A stretch of 39,868 bases of DNA from Candidatus Omnitrophota bacterium (GTDB lineage Bacteria > Omnitrophota > Gorgyraeia > S143-82), in contig WGAY01000016.1 of assembly GCA_015494585.1 (NCBI GenBank), positions 1-39,868 on the forward strand. Direction: 5' to 3'. The notes under the pieces were generated by a model. The model was not told the DNA's origin. It worked only from the letters and a program-made list of their open reading frames with translations, and did not search any database. The translations under genes and the position numbers were made by a program. Below are positions 1-8,687 of this stretch, piece by piece. Position 1 is the stretch's first letter. Every line of letters starts with the position of its first letter.

Positions 1-150
1 GACACAAAAGAGGATGCGATAAAGCAGATAAAGGAGAGGCAGTATTATAGGAAATATGAGAATCAGGACAAGCCTATCTATCTGGTAGGGATAAAGATAG
101 GCAGTAAGGAGAGGAATGTAGTCGGGTTTGAATGGGAGAGGATGAATTGA
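1..150 (+). CDS. C-terminal fragment (49 aa) of a PD-(D/E)XK nuclease / AAA-ATPase-like family protein, truncated by the window start
   Basis: Open frame from base 1: DTKEDAIKQIKERQYYRKYENQDKPIYLVGIKIGSKERNVVGFEWERMN*, resembling the C-terminal end of PDDEXK_9/AAA-ATPase_like proteins (AI.QI....Y..KY......I.LVGI.....RN). Confidence 0.6.
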   Translation, partial: DTKEDAIKQIKERQYYRKYENQDKPIYLVGIKIGSKERNVVGFEWERMN

Positions 151-151
151 G
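1..151 (+). repeat. Left copy of a perfect 151-bp terminal inverted repeat
   Basis: Bases 1-151 equal the reverse complement of 39718-39868; identity stops at base 152, one base past the stop codon. Confidence 0.97.
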
Positions 152-269
152 GATGGGGGATAGAAACTGATTTTTGAGAACTGATATAAAAGGATAGGGC
201 TGGGGAAGGAATCAGTGGAGTGAAGGAGTTGGGGGAGGGATGGGAGTCTGATTTATAGAGGGGTGTTCT

Positions 270-1178
270 ATGGTGCGAGATGAGTTTGGGTTGATTGATT
301 ATGTCCGTTCGAGGCTGTCAAAGCTGGGCCGCGCGGATACGGTTGTCGGGATCGGAGACGATGCGGCGGTGCTGGATATGGGGCTTGAGAAGGATTACCT
401 GCTCTGGGCAACGGATTCGATTGTCGAGGGGAGGCACTTTAATTTCAATATTGGTGACCGATCTCTAATCGGCCGCAAGGCGGTTGGCGCGGTTATGAGC
501 GATATAGCGGCGATGGGGGGCTATCCTGTGCATATAACGGTGGATATGGGTATAGCACCTTATGTGGAGATGGAGGATGTGGATGAGATATTAAGGGGAA
601 TGATGTTTTTGACTGAACTTTTTTCGGTTGATATTGTCGGCGGGGATACGGTGGCCAGTGATAGGCTTTATATAAGTGTGGGATGCCTGGGGCGTGTGGA
701 AAGGGAGTGGTTGACTCTGCGTTCTGGAGCGCGGAAGTTTGATGAAATCTGGGTATCGGGGCCACTGGGCGGAAGTATCTACGGTAGGCATATGAGTGTC
801 TCGCCTAGGATACCTGAGGCGAGGTTTTTGGTGCAGAATTTCAGGCCGACTGCTATGATAGATATATCCGATGGACTGGTGGCGGATCTGTATCATATTC
901 TTGAAGAAAGCCGTGTGGTTGGTGAGATTGTGCGGGACTGGATTCCTTTGCACAAGGATGCGCGCAGTTTTGATGAGGCTTTGTATATGGGGGAGGATTT
1001 CGAGCTGTTGTTCTGTCTCTCTGAAGAGGATTCTCGGCGGCTTGAGGCGATAGGGAATAGGCTTGAGTATCGCTTTTATCGCATTGGGAAGGTGCTTGAG
1101 AGAGGTAACCCTGGGCTGTATATGCGGGATGGGGAGGCGGTATATCCGCTTGATAAACGGGGCTTCTCTCACTTTTGA
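270..1178 (+). CDS. thiL: Thiamine-monophosphate kinase
   Basis: GDDAAVL motif, MVRDEFGLIDYVRSRL N-terminus, VGGDTV and IDISDGL motifs, 302 aa. Confidence 0.92.
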   Translation: MVRDEFGLIDYVRSRLSKLGRADTVVGIGDDAAVLDMGLEKDYLLWATDSIVEGRHFNFNIGDRSLIGRKAVGAVMSDIAAMGGYPVHITVDMGIAPYVEMEDVDEILRGMMFLTELFSVDIVGGDTVASDRLYISVGCLGRVEREWLTLRSGARKFDEIWVSGPLGGSIYGRHMSVSPRIPEARFLVQNFRPTAMIDISDGLVADLYHILEESRVVGEIVRDWIPLHKDARSFDEALYMGEDFELLFCLSEEDSRRLEAIGNRLEYRFYRIGKVLERGNPGLYMRDGEAVYPLDKRGFSHF

Positions 1179-1199
1179 GGAAAAGGAATAGGATTTTGT

Positions 1200-2198
1200 A
1201 TGGAGGGGTTTGATATATCGAGGCTTGTGTCTGGGAATGAGATGGAGGAGGACAGGATAATAAATCTGTCCTTGAGGCCTAATTTGCTGGATGAGTTTAT
1301 TGGGCAGGAACAGCTTAAGGAGAACTTAAGGGTGGGGATATGTGCGGCCAGACAACGGGGAGAGCCGATAGAACATATCCTTCTGTCGGGTCCGCCGGGT
1401 CTGGGTAAGACGACGCTTGCGCATATTATTGCAAATGAGATGGGTTCGCATATGGTGGCTACATCAGGGCCTGCTTTAGAGCGGCCTGGGGACTTGATTG
1501 GGATACTGACTAATCTGGAAGAGGGGGATATATTGTTTATCGATGAGATTCATAGGATGCCGAGGGTGGTGGAGGAATTCCTCTATCCTGCAATAGAGTC
1601 GTTTAAGATAGATTTTGTGATAGATAAGGGGCCTTATGCGAAGACGATTAAGTTCAACTTGAAGCCTTTTACTCTAATTGGTGCTACGACGCGCAGCGGG
1701 CTTTTGAGCGGGCCTATGCGCAGTAGGTTTGGATTTTTTTATCATTTGGAGTTTTACAGCCCTGAGGATCTGGTGGAGATTATTAGTCGTTCGGCAAGGC
1801 TTCTTGATGTTGAGATTACGACGGAGGGTGCGATGACTATTGCGAGGCGTTCGCGGGGTACGCCGAGGATAGCAAATCGCCTCCTGCGAAGGGCCCGAGA
1901 CTATGCGCAGGTGAAGGGCAATGGGGTTATCGATGGAGATGTGGCCGGGCGGGCCCTTGAGCGGCTGGGTATAGATGAGTATGGGCTCGATGATCTGGAC
2001 CGCAGGTTCCTGGCGGTAATAAGGGATGTGTACAACGGCGGGCCTGTTGGGATTGAGTCGATTGCGGCGACGCTTAATGAAGAGGTAGATACACTGGTGG
2101 ATGTGGTGGAGCCATTTTTGCTTAAACTTGGTATACTGAGACGGACCCCACGGGGCAGGCAAATTTCGGAGTTCTTTGATAAATTCTATGTCAGGTAA
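1200..2198 (+). CDS. ruvB: Holliday junction branch migration helicase RuvB
   Basis: LRPNLLDEFIGQEQLKENL; Walker A GPPGLGKTTLAHIIANEM; DEIHR; GATTRSGLLSGPMRSRFG; C-terminal RTPRGRQ. Confidence 0.97.
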   Translation: MEGFDISRLVSGNEMEEDRIINLSLRPNLLDEFIGQEQLKENLRVGICAARQRGEPIEHILLSGPPGLGKTTLAHIIANEMGSHMVATSGPALERPGDLIGILTNLEEGDILFIDEIHRMPRVVEEFLYPAIESFKIDFVIDKGPYAKTIKFNLKPFTLIGATTRSGLLSGPMRSRFGFFYHLEFYSPEDLVEIISRSARLLDVEITTEGAMTIARRSRGTPRIANRLLRRARDYAQVKGNGVIDGDVAGRALERLGIDEYGLDDLDRRFLAVIRDVYNGGPVGIESIAATLNEEVDTLVDVVEPFLLKLGILRRTPRGRQISEFFDKFYVR

Positions 2199-3291
2199 TA
2201 TGGACAGGCATCAGTTAAAAGGGCTTCTTTTAGAATTGGATAGGCGGCTTGAAGATGCAGGCGCTATGCTCAAGGTTGAGGATAAACGCAGGCGTATTGG
2301 AGAGATAGAGCTGATGATGCAGGATGGTGAGTTCTGGCAGGATAAGGATGGGGCAAACAGGCTTATGCAGGAGCTTAAGGCACTGAGGCAGGTCGTGGAA
2401 CCCTGGGAGGGGCTTTCCCGGAGGGTAAAGGAGGACCTTGAGATGCTGGAGATCGCTGATGAGGTTATGCTGGAGGGGCTTGTGGAGGACGCTGTATCGG
2501 CAAGGGATGAGGTTGAACGCCTGGAGAGGCAGACGCTTTTTAGCGGCAGGTTTGATGAGAAGAATGCTATCCTTGAGATACAGGCAGGGGCAGGTGGGAC
2601 TGAGGCCTGCGATTGGGTGAGTATGCTTATGCGGATGTATGTTCGCTGGGCAGAGAAGAATGGGTTTGAGGTGCAAACGATTCATTTGCTTGCCGGCGAG
2701 GAGGCAGGGGTAAAATCTGTATCCCTTCTCATTAAGGGCCCTTATGCCTACGGGCACTTGAAGGCCGAAAGGGGAGTGCATAGACTGGTGCGGATATCGC
2801 CTTTTGATGCGAATAAGCGAAGGCACACCTCTTTTGCCTCTGTGGATGTAACTCCTGAGATAGATGAAGACATTGATGTAGAGATAAGGGATGAGGACCT
2901 TCGGATAGATGTGTTCCGAGGTACAGGGCCGGGTGGCCAGAGTGTCAATACGACTGATTCGGCGGTTAGGATAGTACACCTGCCTACAGGGATAACTATT
3001 ACCTGCCGTAATGAAAGATCTCAGCTTCAAAATAAGCAGACGGCGCTGCGGATGTTAAAGGCTAGGCTTTACGAGATTGAAGAACAAAAGAGGCGCCAGG
3101 AGCTGGATAGGGAAAGGGGAGAAAAGAAGAAGATTGAATGGGGCAGTCAGATTAGATCCTATGTGATGCAGCCGTATACTATGGTGAAGGACCACAGGAC
3201 TGGGGTTGAGACGAGTAATGTAGAGGCTGTCTTGGATGGTGAGATAAATGAGTTTATATTCGGGTGGCTGCAGTGGATCTCGAGCAGGTGA
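2176..3291 (+). CDS. prfB: Peptide chain release factor 2
   Basis: GTGPGGQSVNTTDSAVRIVHLPTGI with an RF2-type SPF (RISPFDANKRRHTSFASV). The ORF start at 2176 is TTG; ATG at 2188 or 2200 is likelier. Confidence 0.95.
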   Translation: MINSMSGNMDRHQLKGLLLELDRRLEDAGAMLKVEDKRRRIGEIELMMQDGEFWQDKDGANRLMQELKALRQVVEPWEGLSRRVKEDLEMLEIADEVMLEGLVEDAVSARDEVERLERQTLFSGRFDEKNAILEIQAGAGGTEACDWVSMLMRMYVRWAEKNGFEVQTIHLLAGEEAGVKSVSLLIKGPYAYGHLKAERGVHRLVRISPFDANKRRHTSFASVDVTPEIDEDIDVEIRDEDLRIDVFRGTGPGGQSVNTTDSAVRIVHLPTGITITCRNERSQLQNKQTALRMLKARLYEIEEQKRRQELDRERGEKKKIEWGSQIRSYVMQPYTMVKDHRTGVETSNVEAVLDGEINEFIFGWLQWISSR

Positions 3292-3303
3292 GGGCCGTTT
3301 CAT

Positions 3304-4386
3304 ATGTCTGAGGGGCTAATCTGGTTGATAAGCGGGGGATCAGGGGGGCATCTGTTTCCTGCGATTTCGTTTTACAAGATGATAGCTAGATCTTCCTTGG
3401 GAAAGGCCTGTCTTATTGTCGAGGATATTCCGTTTATTAGGAATGCACTTGCTGGATTTTCTATATATGAAGATGCTTTTTTTCTGCCGCAAGTTCCGAG
3501 TATAAGGAAGGATTTTAGGTTTTTTTTTCGAAAGGGGATAGAGGCCTTTGGTATCGGCAAGGGGCTTCTCGATAGGCTGGGACGACCGCGGGCGGCAATT
3601 GTATTTGGTGCACCGTCTACGCCTTGGCTAATACTGCCCTTTTTATTCGACAAAGAGACAAAATTATATGTGCAGGAGCAGAATGTGGTGATGGGAGATA
3701 TGAACGGGGTGTTATGTAGGTTTGCGGATCGAGTATTCTTCGGGTTTACGGACAGAAAGTTCCCTGGATGGATAGGGGAAAAGTCGCTTTTTTCTTCTAA
3801 TATGCCTTTTAATATATATAAGGGGATGGATTGTCATATGCCTGATATATGGAGAAATGGGGATAGGTTTAGGCTGCTTGTCATGGGAGGTAGCCAGGGG
3901 GCAAGGGCGATAAATGAGGCTATCTTGGAGATGGCGAGGGATGTAAAAGATGAGATTGCGATTGTACACATTACAGGGGCGAGGGATTGGCGACGAGTGC
4001 GGGAGGAGTATGCCCTTTTGGGGATAGATGCCTTGGTGCTGGCTTCGTTTTTCCCTGCCTATAAATTGATGGAGGCGGCGGATCTGGTTGTTGCAAGAGC
4101 AGGGGCAATGACATTGACGGATATTGCCCTGGCCGGGAAAGCGGCAGTGGTCGTGCCTTATCCGTTTGCGAGGGGACATCAGTATAGGAATGCGGCCTTT
4201 TTTGAAGAGAGGGATGCTGTTGTAGTGGTCTGCCAAGAAGATAAATTTTGGCAAAGGCAATTGAAATCTACTATACTTAGTCTTGTGGATAATGAATCAA
4301 GGAGAGGTGAGTTGGCATATAACGCAAAGGGGGTAATCAGGTGGCCAGGACAGGAGAGATTGCTAGAATTGATCTTCGAGGACTGA
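3304..4386 (+). CDS. murG: MurG-like UDP-N-acetylglucosamine:lipid I glycosyltransferase
   Basis: SGGSGGHLFPA N-terminus; LVMGGSQGARAINE; VVARAGAMTLTDIALAGKAAVVVPYPFARGHQYRNA. Confidence 0.82.
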   Translation: MSEGLIWLISGGSGGHLFPAISFYKMIARSSLGKACLIVEDIPFIRNALAGFSIYEDAFFLPQVPSIRKDFRFFFRKGIEAFGIGKGLLDRLGRPRAAIVFGAPSTPWLILPFLFDKETKLYVQEQNVVMGDMNGVLCRFADRVFFGFTDRKFPGWIGEKSLFSSNMPFNIYKGMDCHMPDIWRNGDRFRLLVMGGSQGARAINEAILEMARDVKDEIAIVHITGARDWRRVREEYALLGIDALVLASFFPAYKLMEAADLVVARAGAMTLTDIALAGKAAVVVPYPFARGHQYRNAAFFEERDAVVVVCQEDKFWQRQLKSTILSLVDNESRRGELAYNAKGVIRWPGQERLLELIFED

Positions 4387-5249
4387 GGACCATATTGCTT
4401 GTCTCCTGTGTATTGTTCTGGGGATTTTCAGGACAGGCTATGGCAAGGAGCCGAGCTATAGCTACAAGCGGCTGGTCCTTGTTTAAGGCCACGCACTTTA
4501 ATATTTATTACAGGCCGGGCATAGATAAGGCGTTCATATATAAAATGAAGCGATATGCTGAAAGCTATTACCGCAAGATCGTCCAGGACCTGGGGCTTAT
4601 ACGGGCAAATTACTGGGTATGGGATGAGAGGTGCGATATATATATCTATGCGAATAAGGAAGATTATCTGGATCACGTCAAGACACAGGAGTGGTCGGAA
4701 GGCGCAGCAGCCGTGGGCCAGAGAGAGATACACTGCTATTATCTGGCTGATGACGAGCATTTGTTTGCTACTGTATTGCCACATGAGATGACGCACCTGC
4801 TTTTCTATGAGGCACGGCAGGGCAAACCTGTGCCTCACTGTATAGATGAGGGAGTGGCTATGCGCGAGGAAAAGGATAGAAAGCGCGTGTATGTATCTCA
4901 GTATGTGGTAGCCAAGGCCTTTAGCGAGAATAAATATATCCCTTTGGAGAGGTTGTTCGACTGGAATAGCCAGTATATGAAGATGGACAAGGACACGGCA
5001 AACCTGTTTTATGCCGAGAGCTGTCTTTTTATTGACTTTCTCCTGACCAGATTCCCTAAAAACTATTTTTCTACATTTTGCTGGAGGATGAAGACGGGAA
5101 ATGATTTCTATAAGGCCTTTCGACTGTCTTATCCTAGGTATACTGCCTATGGAAAGATAGATATGGACAAACTTAATAAGGAATTTATTGACTATATGAT
5201 GGAGACGAATTATTATTGGAATGCGTTTAAGAAACAAGTTGGGTATTGA
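4341..5249 (+). CDS. Secreted peptidase MA-like (gluzincin) metalloprotease
   Basis: Hydrophobic N-terminal segment; HEMTH zinc motif followed by a CIDEGVAMREE glutamate segment; overlaps the murG 3' end by 46 bp (GTG start) or less. Confidence 0.7.
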   Translation: MARTGEIARIDLRGLRTILLVSCVLFWGFSGQAMARSRAIATSGWSLFKATHFNIYYRPGIDKAFIYKMKRYAESYYRKIVQDLGLIRANYWVWDERCDIYIYANKEDYLDHVKTQEWSEGAAAVGQREIHCYYLADDEHLFATVLPHEMTHLLFYEARQGKPVPHCIDEGVAMREEKDRKRVYVSQYVVAKAFSENKYIPLERLFDWNSQYMKMDKDTANLFYAESCLFIDFLLTRFPKNYFSTFCWRMKTGNDFYKAFRLSYPRYTAYGKIDMDKLNKEFIDYMMETNYYWNAFKKQVGY

Positions 5250-5287
5250 TCCTATATTGTTGGAGGATAGAAGATGGGGCATGAAAT

Positions 5288-6562
5288 ATGGAGTTAGGAT
5301 TTATGAAGAAAGGGAATCTGCCTAAGATAGACAAGAATATATGGTTGCTGGCCTGGACGAGTCTATTAAATGACATATCCAGTGAAATGATTATGCCTAT
5401 CCTGCCGATGTTTCTTCAGTCGCTGGGAGCGGGGGGAATAGTGGTGGCAGGCTTGGGTGGACTGCGGGACGGTCTAGGAAATATTCTCAAGATGTTCTTT
5501 GGTTACATCTCGGACAGTAGGGGCAGGCGCAAGCCGTTTATTGTAACTGGATACCTATCTTCTTCTATATGCAAGCTCCTTTTAGCGGTATCCAGATCCT
5601 GGCCCTGGGCGGTGGTATTTACCCTGCTTGAGAGGATAGGTAAGGGGATGCGCAATGCCCCAAGGGATGCCTTGATAGCCGAGTATATGCCACACCACGA
5701 GGGGATTGGCTTCGGTCTGCACAGGATGATGGACACTACCGGCGCAATACTGGGGTCTCTATTGGTGTTGGTCTTGTACTGGATCCTAAGGCTTGACTTT
5801 CGTATTCTTATAATCATTGCGGCAATCATTGGTTTTCTAACGATGATACCACTGGTGAGGTTAAAAGAACCCCAGCGGCCTTATGAAGAGACTCAGCAAG
5901 AGGCCCATCGGACTATGACGCTGGCCTTTAGTCTGAAGAAACTGCCTAGAAAGGTGCAGTTGTTTATCCTGATAGCTACTATATATTATCTGGGAGAGCT
6001 TAATTATATGCTCTTTATCTCGCGAGCAGAGTTTATGGCCTTTGGAAAGTACAGGGTCCTTGCGCCTTTGGCGTTTTATGTGGCCTTTAATATATTTTAT
6101 GCGGCCCTTTCTATGCCGTTTGGCATATTGTTTGACAGGATCGGTGGCAGGCGTACCATCGGATTAGGATATCTGCTTATGGCGATTACTATGCTGGGAT
6201 TTGTGTTCTTTAAACCGATGTTTGGATTTTTGCTGTTCGCCTTATACGGAATTGCAAAGGCATCGGTCCAGGGTAATCACATCGCCTATGTGGGCAGAAT
6301 GGCGCCCGAGGACCTTAAAGGCACGGCTATTGGGACCTTTCAAACGATGATAGGGATTGCTATGATCGTCGGCAATACGGTGGCTGGTATTATATGGGAG
6401 CACATAGGCCTTAAGTGGGCATTTGTTTACGGATTTTCTATGATAGTGGGTGCACTGATTCTTTTACTGGCTGTATGGAGGATTATGGGCGGTCTAAAGG
6501 ATGAATCCGATATGCATCAAAATACCTCAGGGTCTATCTGGAAAGGCAAAAAGTTAACATAA
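5288..6562 (+). CDS. Major facilitator superfamily (MFS) transporter
   Basis: Multiple hydrophobic segments; SDSRGRRKPFI MFS loop motif; FDRIGGRRT repeat of the motif. Confidence 0.85.
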   Translation: MELGFMKKGNLPKIDKNIWLLAWTSLLNDISSEMIMPILPMFLQSLGAGGIVVAGLGGLRDGLGNILKMFFGYISDSRGRRKPFIVTGYLSSSICKLLLAVSRSWPWAVVFTLLERIGKGMRNAPRDALIAEYMPHHEGIGFGLHRMMDTTGAILGSLLVLVLYWILRLDFRILIIIAAIIGFLTMIPLVRLKEPQRPYEETQQEAHRTMTLAFSLKKLPRKVQLFILIATIYYLGELNYMLFISRAEFMAFGKYRVLAPLAFYVAFNIFYAALSMPFGILFDRIGGRRTIGLGYLLMAITMLGFVFFKPMFGFLLFALYGIAKASVQGNHIAYVGRMAPEDLKGTAIGTFQTMIGIAMIVGNTVAGIIWEHIGLKWAFVYGFSMIVGALILLLAVWRIMGGLKDESDMHQNTSGSIWKGKKLT

Positions 6563-6579
6563 TATATATTATGCGAAGT
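6552..6579 (-). other. dif: Putative dif site (XerC/XerD chromosome dimer resolution site)
   Basis: AGTTAACATAA-TATATA-TTATGCGAAGT. Against the reverse complement of dif as recalled: about 23/28 to E. coli and about 24/28 to B. subtilis, with the 11-6-11 architecture preserved, at the sole convergent gene junction. Confidence 0.85.
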
Positions 6580-6581
6580 TG

Positions 6582-6599
6582 AAATCCTCTGAGGGATTT
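6582..6599. terminator. Hairpin beside the dif-like site; possible bidirectional terminator
   Basis: AAATCCT-CTGA-GGGATTT: 7-bp stem (one G-U pair) and 4-nt loop between convergent genes; no clear U-tract. Confidence 0.4.
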
Positions 6600-6711
6600 A
6601 TAGTATAGATTTTAAGTAGTACCTATAGTAGCATAGTAAGTATCTATATAGCTGGTAAGGTTTGCCACATTAGCGTTCCATTAGAGTTTAGGTAGTTTAT
6701 AGAGTCATATT

Positions 6712-7854
6712 CTACCGTAGTTTTGTTAGTATCTCCCCCAACTCTTCCCACGCCGACATATTATCTAGAGTGAGTGAGATTCTAAGTCTGCTAGTGCCTT
6801 CTGGGACGGTTGGTGGACGGATGGCGGGCACAAAGAAGCCCTTTTCCTTTAGTATATCAGCGGCACCTAGGGTGGTTTTATCATCACCCAATATGAACGG
6901 CACTATCTGAGATGGTTTGCTGGATTGGCCTTCTGGGAAAAGCTGTCTATGAAAATCTTGAATCTTATTTCTGTATATATTGAGCAATCTTTCAAAGTCC
7001 TTATCAGTTTTGTAGAGTTTCATAAGTGCATCTACTGCCATAAACAACATAGGCGGCGGTGCGGTGCTAAAGATAAATCCCCGACAATGGTTGATAATCT
7101 TATCTATATATTCTTGCCTATCCACGCACACATAGGCCCCCCATAGGCCAAATGCCTTTCCAAAAGTGCCTACCAATATATCGAATTTATCTAAGGCTGG
7201 CAGCTCCCATATTCCTGTGGAATGGGCCTCGTCTATGTATAGATGGCAATTGTATTCTTTGGCCAGAGCTGCCAGGTTGGTTGTATCGGCGAAGTCCCCC
7301 TCCATGCTAAAGAGTGTTTCGCTGATTATCCATGCCTCTTTATATTTTCTGCGGTATTTTTTCAGTTGTCTTTCTAGATCAGATAGGTCATTGTGCCTAT
7401 ATCGCCTGAAGCTTGCCCCAGATATAAGAATGCCGTCCAGTATGCTGGCATGGACCAGTCTATCCGCAAATATAATTGTTTCATCCTCTATCAAGGCCTT
7501 TATCAGGCTAATGTTTAGCTGGTAGCCAGAGGAGAAAAATAATGCATCTTTTTTCCCTTTGAATGCTGCCCACTTTTTCTCGACTTGACGATAATAATCC
7601 CTATTTCCGCTTAACAGACGGGAGGCAGTAGATCCTAAACAGCCCTGTTCTCTGAGCCTATCGATCAGATACATCAATATATACTCATTATGGGACAGCC
7701 CAAGATAGTCATTAGAGGCAAAGTCCCACAACCACTTATCGTCGATGATGACCTTGCCAGCTTCCCTGGCCTTTATATTATATAGATTCCGCTTTCTATA
7801 CCCAGCAGCTTGCATAGAAAAAACATTCCACCGCTTTTTTATTATCCTATACAA
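6712..7854 (-). CDS. bioF: BioF-like 8-amino-7-oxononanoate synthase / alpha-oxoamine synthase (PLP, fold type I)
   Basis: FASNDYLGLS; GSTASRLLSGN; DEAHSTGIW; PLP-lysine motif GTFGKAFG. Confidence 0.85.
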   Translation of the reverse strand: MYRIIKKRWNVFSMQAAGYRKRNLYNIKAREAGKVIIDDKWLWDFASNDYLGLSHNEYILMYLIDRLREQGCLGSTASRLLSGNRDYYRQVEKKWAAFKGKKDALFFSSGYQLNISLIKALIEDETIIFADRLVHASILDGILISGASFRRYRHNDLSDLERQLKKYRRKYKEAWIISETLFSMEGDFADTTNLAALAKEYNCHLYIDEAHSTGIWELPALDKFDILVGTFGKAFGLWGAYVCVDRQEYIDKIINHCRGFIFSTAPPPMLFMAVDALMKLYKTDKDFERLLNIYRNKIQDFHRQLFPEGQSSKPSQIVPFILGDDKTTLGAADILKEKGFFVPAIRPPTVPEGTSRLRISLTLDNMSAWEELGEILTKLR

Positions 7855-8686
7855 GTTTTATTTTCTTACTTCTCGTCGAATGGCATCCTATGTTTACCGC
7901 CAGTGGCAGGCCGGCGATATGTGTCGGGGCTGAAAGTATGTTCAGGCCCAGTATGGTCGGACCTTCTCCCAGCCCCAGCACTCCTATCCCAGATGCATTA
8001 ACGGCCTTGATTACTGCCTTGCGTATTTCAGGATATCTGGCGCGATATCTAGGTCCTATTGGCAGGGTCAGGGCCTTTTTCGCCAGGAAGGCTGCCTTAT
8101 CTGAGGTCCCCCCTATCCCTACCCCCACAACGAATGGCGGACAGGCTGCGGGCCCTGCAGAAACTATTGAATCAACTATCTCAGAAACCACCTCTTGAGG
8201 CGTGGCAGTAGGAAGCATCATCTTTAGTCTGCTCTTATTCTCACTCCCAAAGCCTTTTGCTAGTACAGTTAGGTAGGAGCTCCTTGCAGAGGTATACTCT
8301 GTATGAATTATAGCCGGACTAAAGCCGCTCTTTCCCCTGTAAACTGGGTCCTTAACTATAGATGCACGAAACCCCCCATCCTTATAGGCCCTGGCTACGG
8401 CCTTATTTATCTCTTTTTCTATATCTCCCCTGATGCATGTATTCCTGCCAAGTTCTAGAAAAACAACCACCATTCCAGTATCCTGGCAAAGCGGAAGGCC
8501 TTGCTTTTTAGCGATAGATGCGTTTTCGAGAAGTATCCCCAAAAACTCTTTGGCAGCTGATCTGCGCCTCATTCCTATATACGCCTCTTTTAAGGCCGAA
8601 AGGATATCAGACCTTAGCTTCAGGTTTATCTCGATACAGCTGTGATAGACGGCCTCGGCTATCTGTCCTGCATCTAGTATAATCAC
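7847..8686 (-). CDS. Class I fumarate hydratase / tartrate dehydratase-type alpha subunit
   Basis: LPLCQDTGMVVVF; GGFRASIVKDP; AGPAACPPFVVGVGIGGTSDKAAFLAKKAL; NIGCHSTR. Confidence 0.92.
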   Translation of the reverse strand: MIILDAGQIAEAVYHSCIEINLKLRSDILSALKEAYIGMRRRSAAKEFLGILLENASIAKKQGLPLCQDTGMVVVFLELGRNTCIRGDIEKEINKAVARAYKDGGFRASIVKDPVYRGKSGFSPAIIHTEYTSARSSYLTVLAKGFGSENKSRLKMMLPTATPQEVVSEIVDSIVSAGPAACPPFVVGVGIGGTSDKAAFLAKKALTLPIGPRYRARYPEIRKAVIKAVNASGIGVLGLGEGPTILGLNILSAPTHIAGLPLAVNIGCHSTRSKKIKLV

Positions 8687-8687
8687 T

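Noticed and set aside
591-1172. 193-aa minus-strand ORF antisense to thiL
   Set aside because: Overlaps a clear thiL; no motifs in the antisense product.
2171-2200. TTCTTTGATAA as a possible RF2 programmed frameshift signal (CTTTGA)
   Set aside because: It lies in the end of ruvB, read in the ruvB frame, upstream of the likely prfB start; no frameshift is needed to read RF2.
2230-3030. 266-aa minus-strand ORF antisense to prfB
   Set aside because: Fully shadowed by unambiguous prfB; His/Pro/Ile-rich composition is typical of antisense translation of purine-rich coding DNA.
4428-5282. 284-aa minus-strand ORF antisense to the peptidase-MA gene
   Set aside because: The sense-strand ORF has a signal peptide and HEMTH motif; the antisense product shows no recognisable domain.
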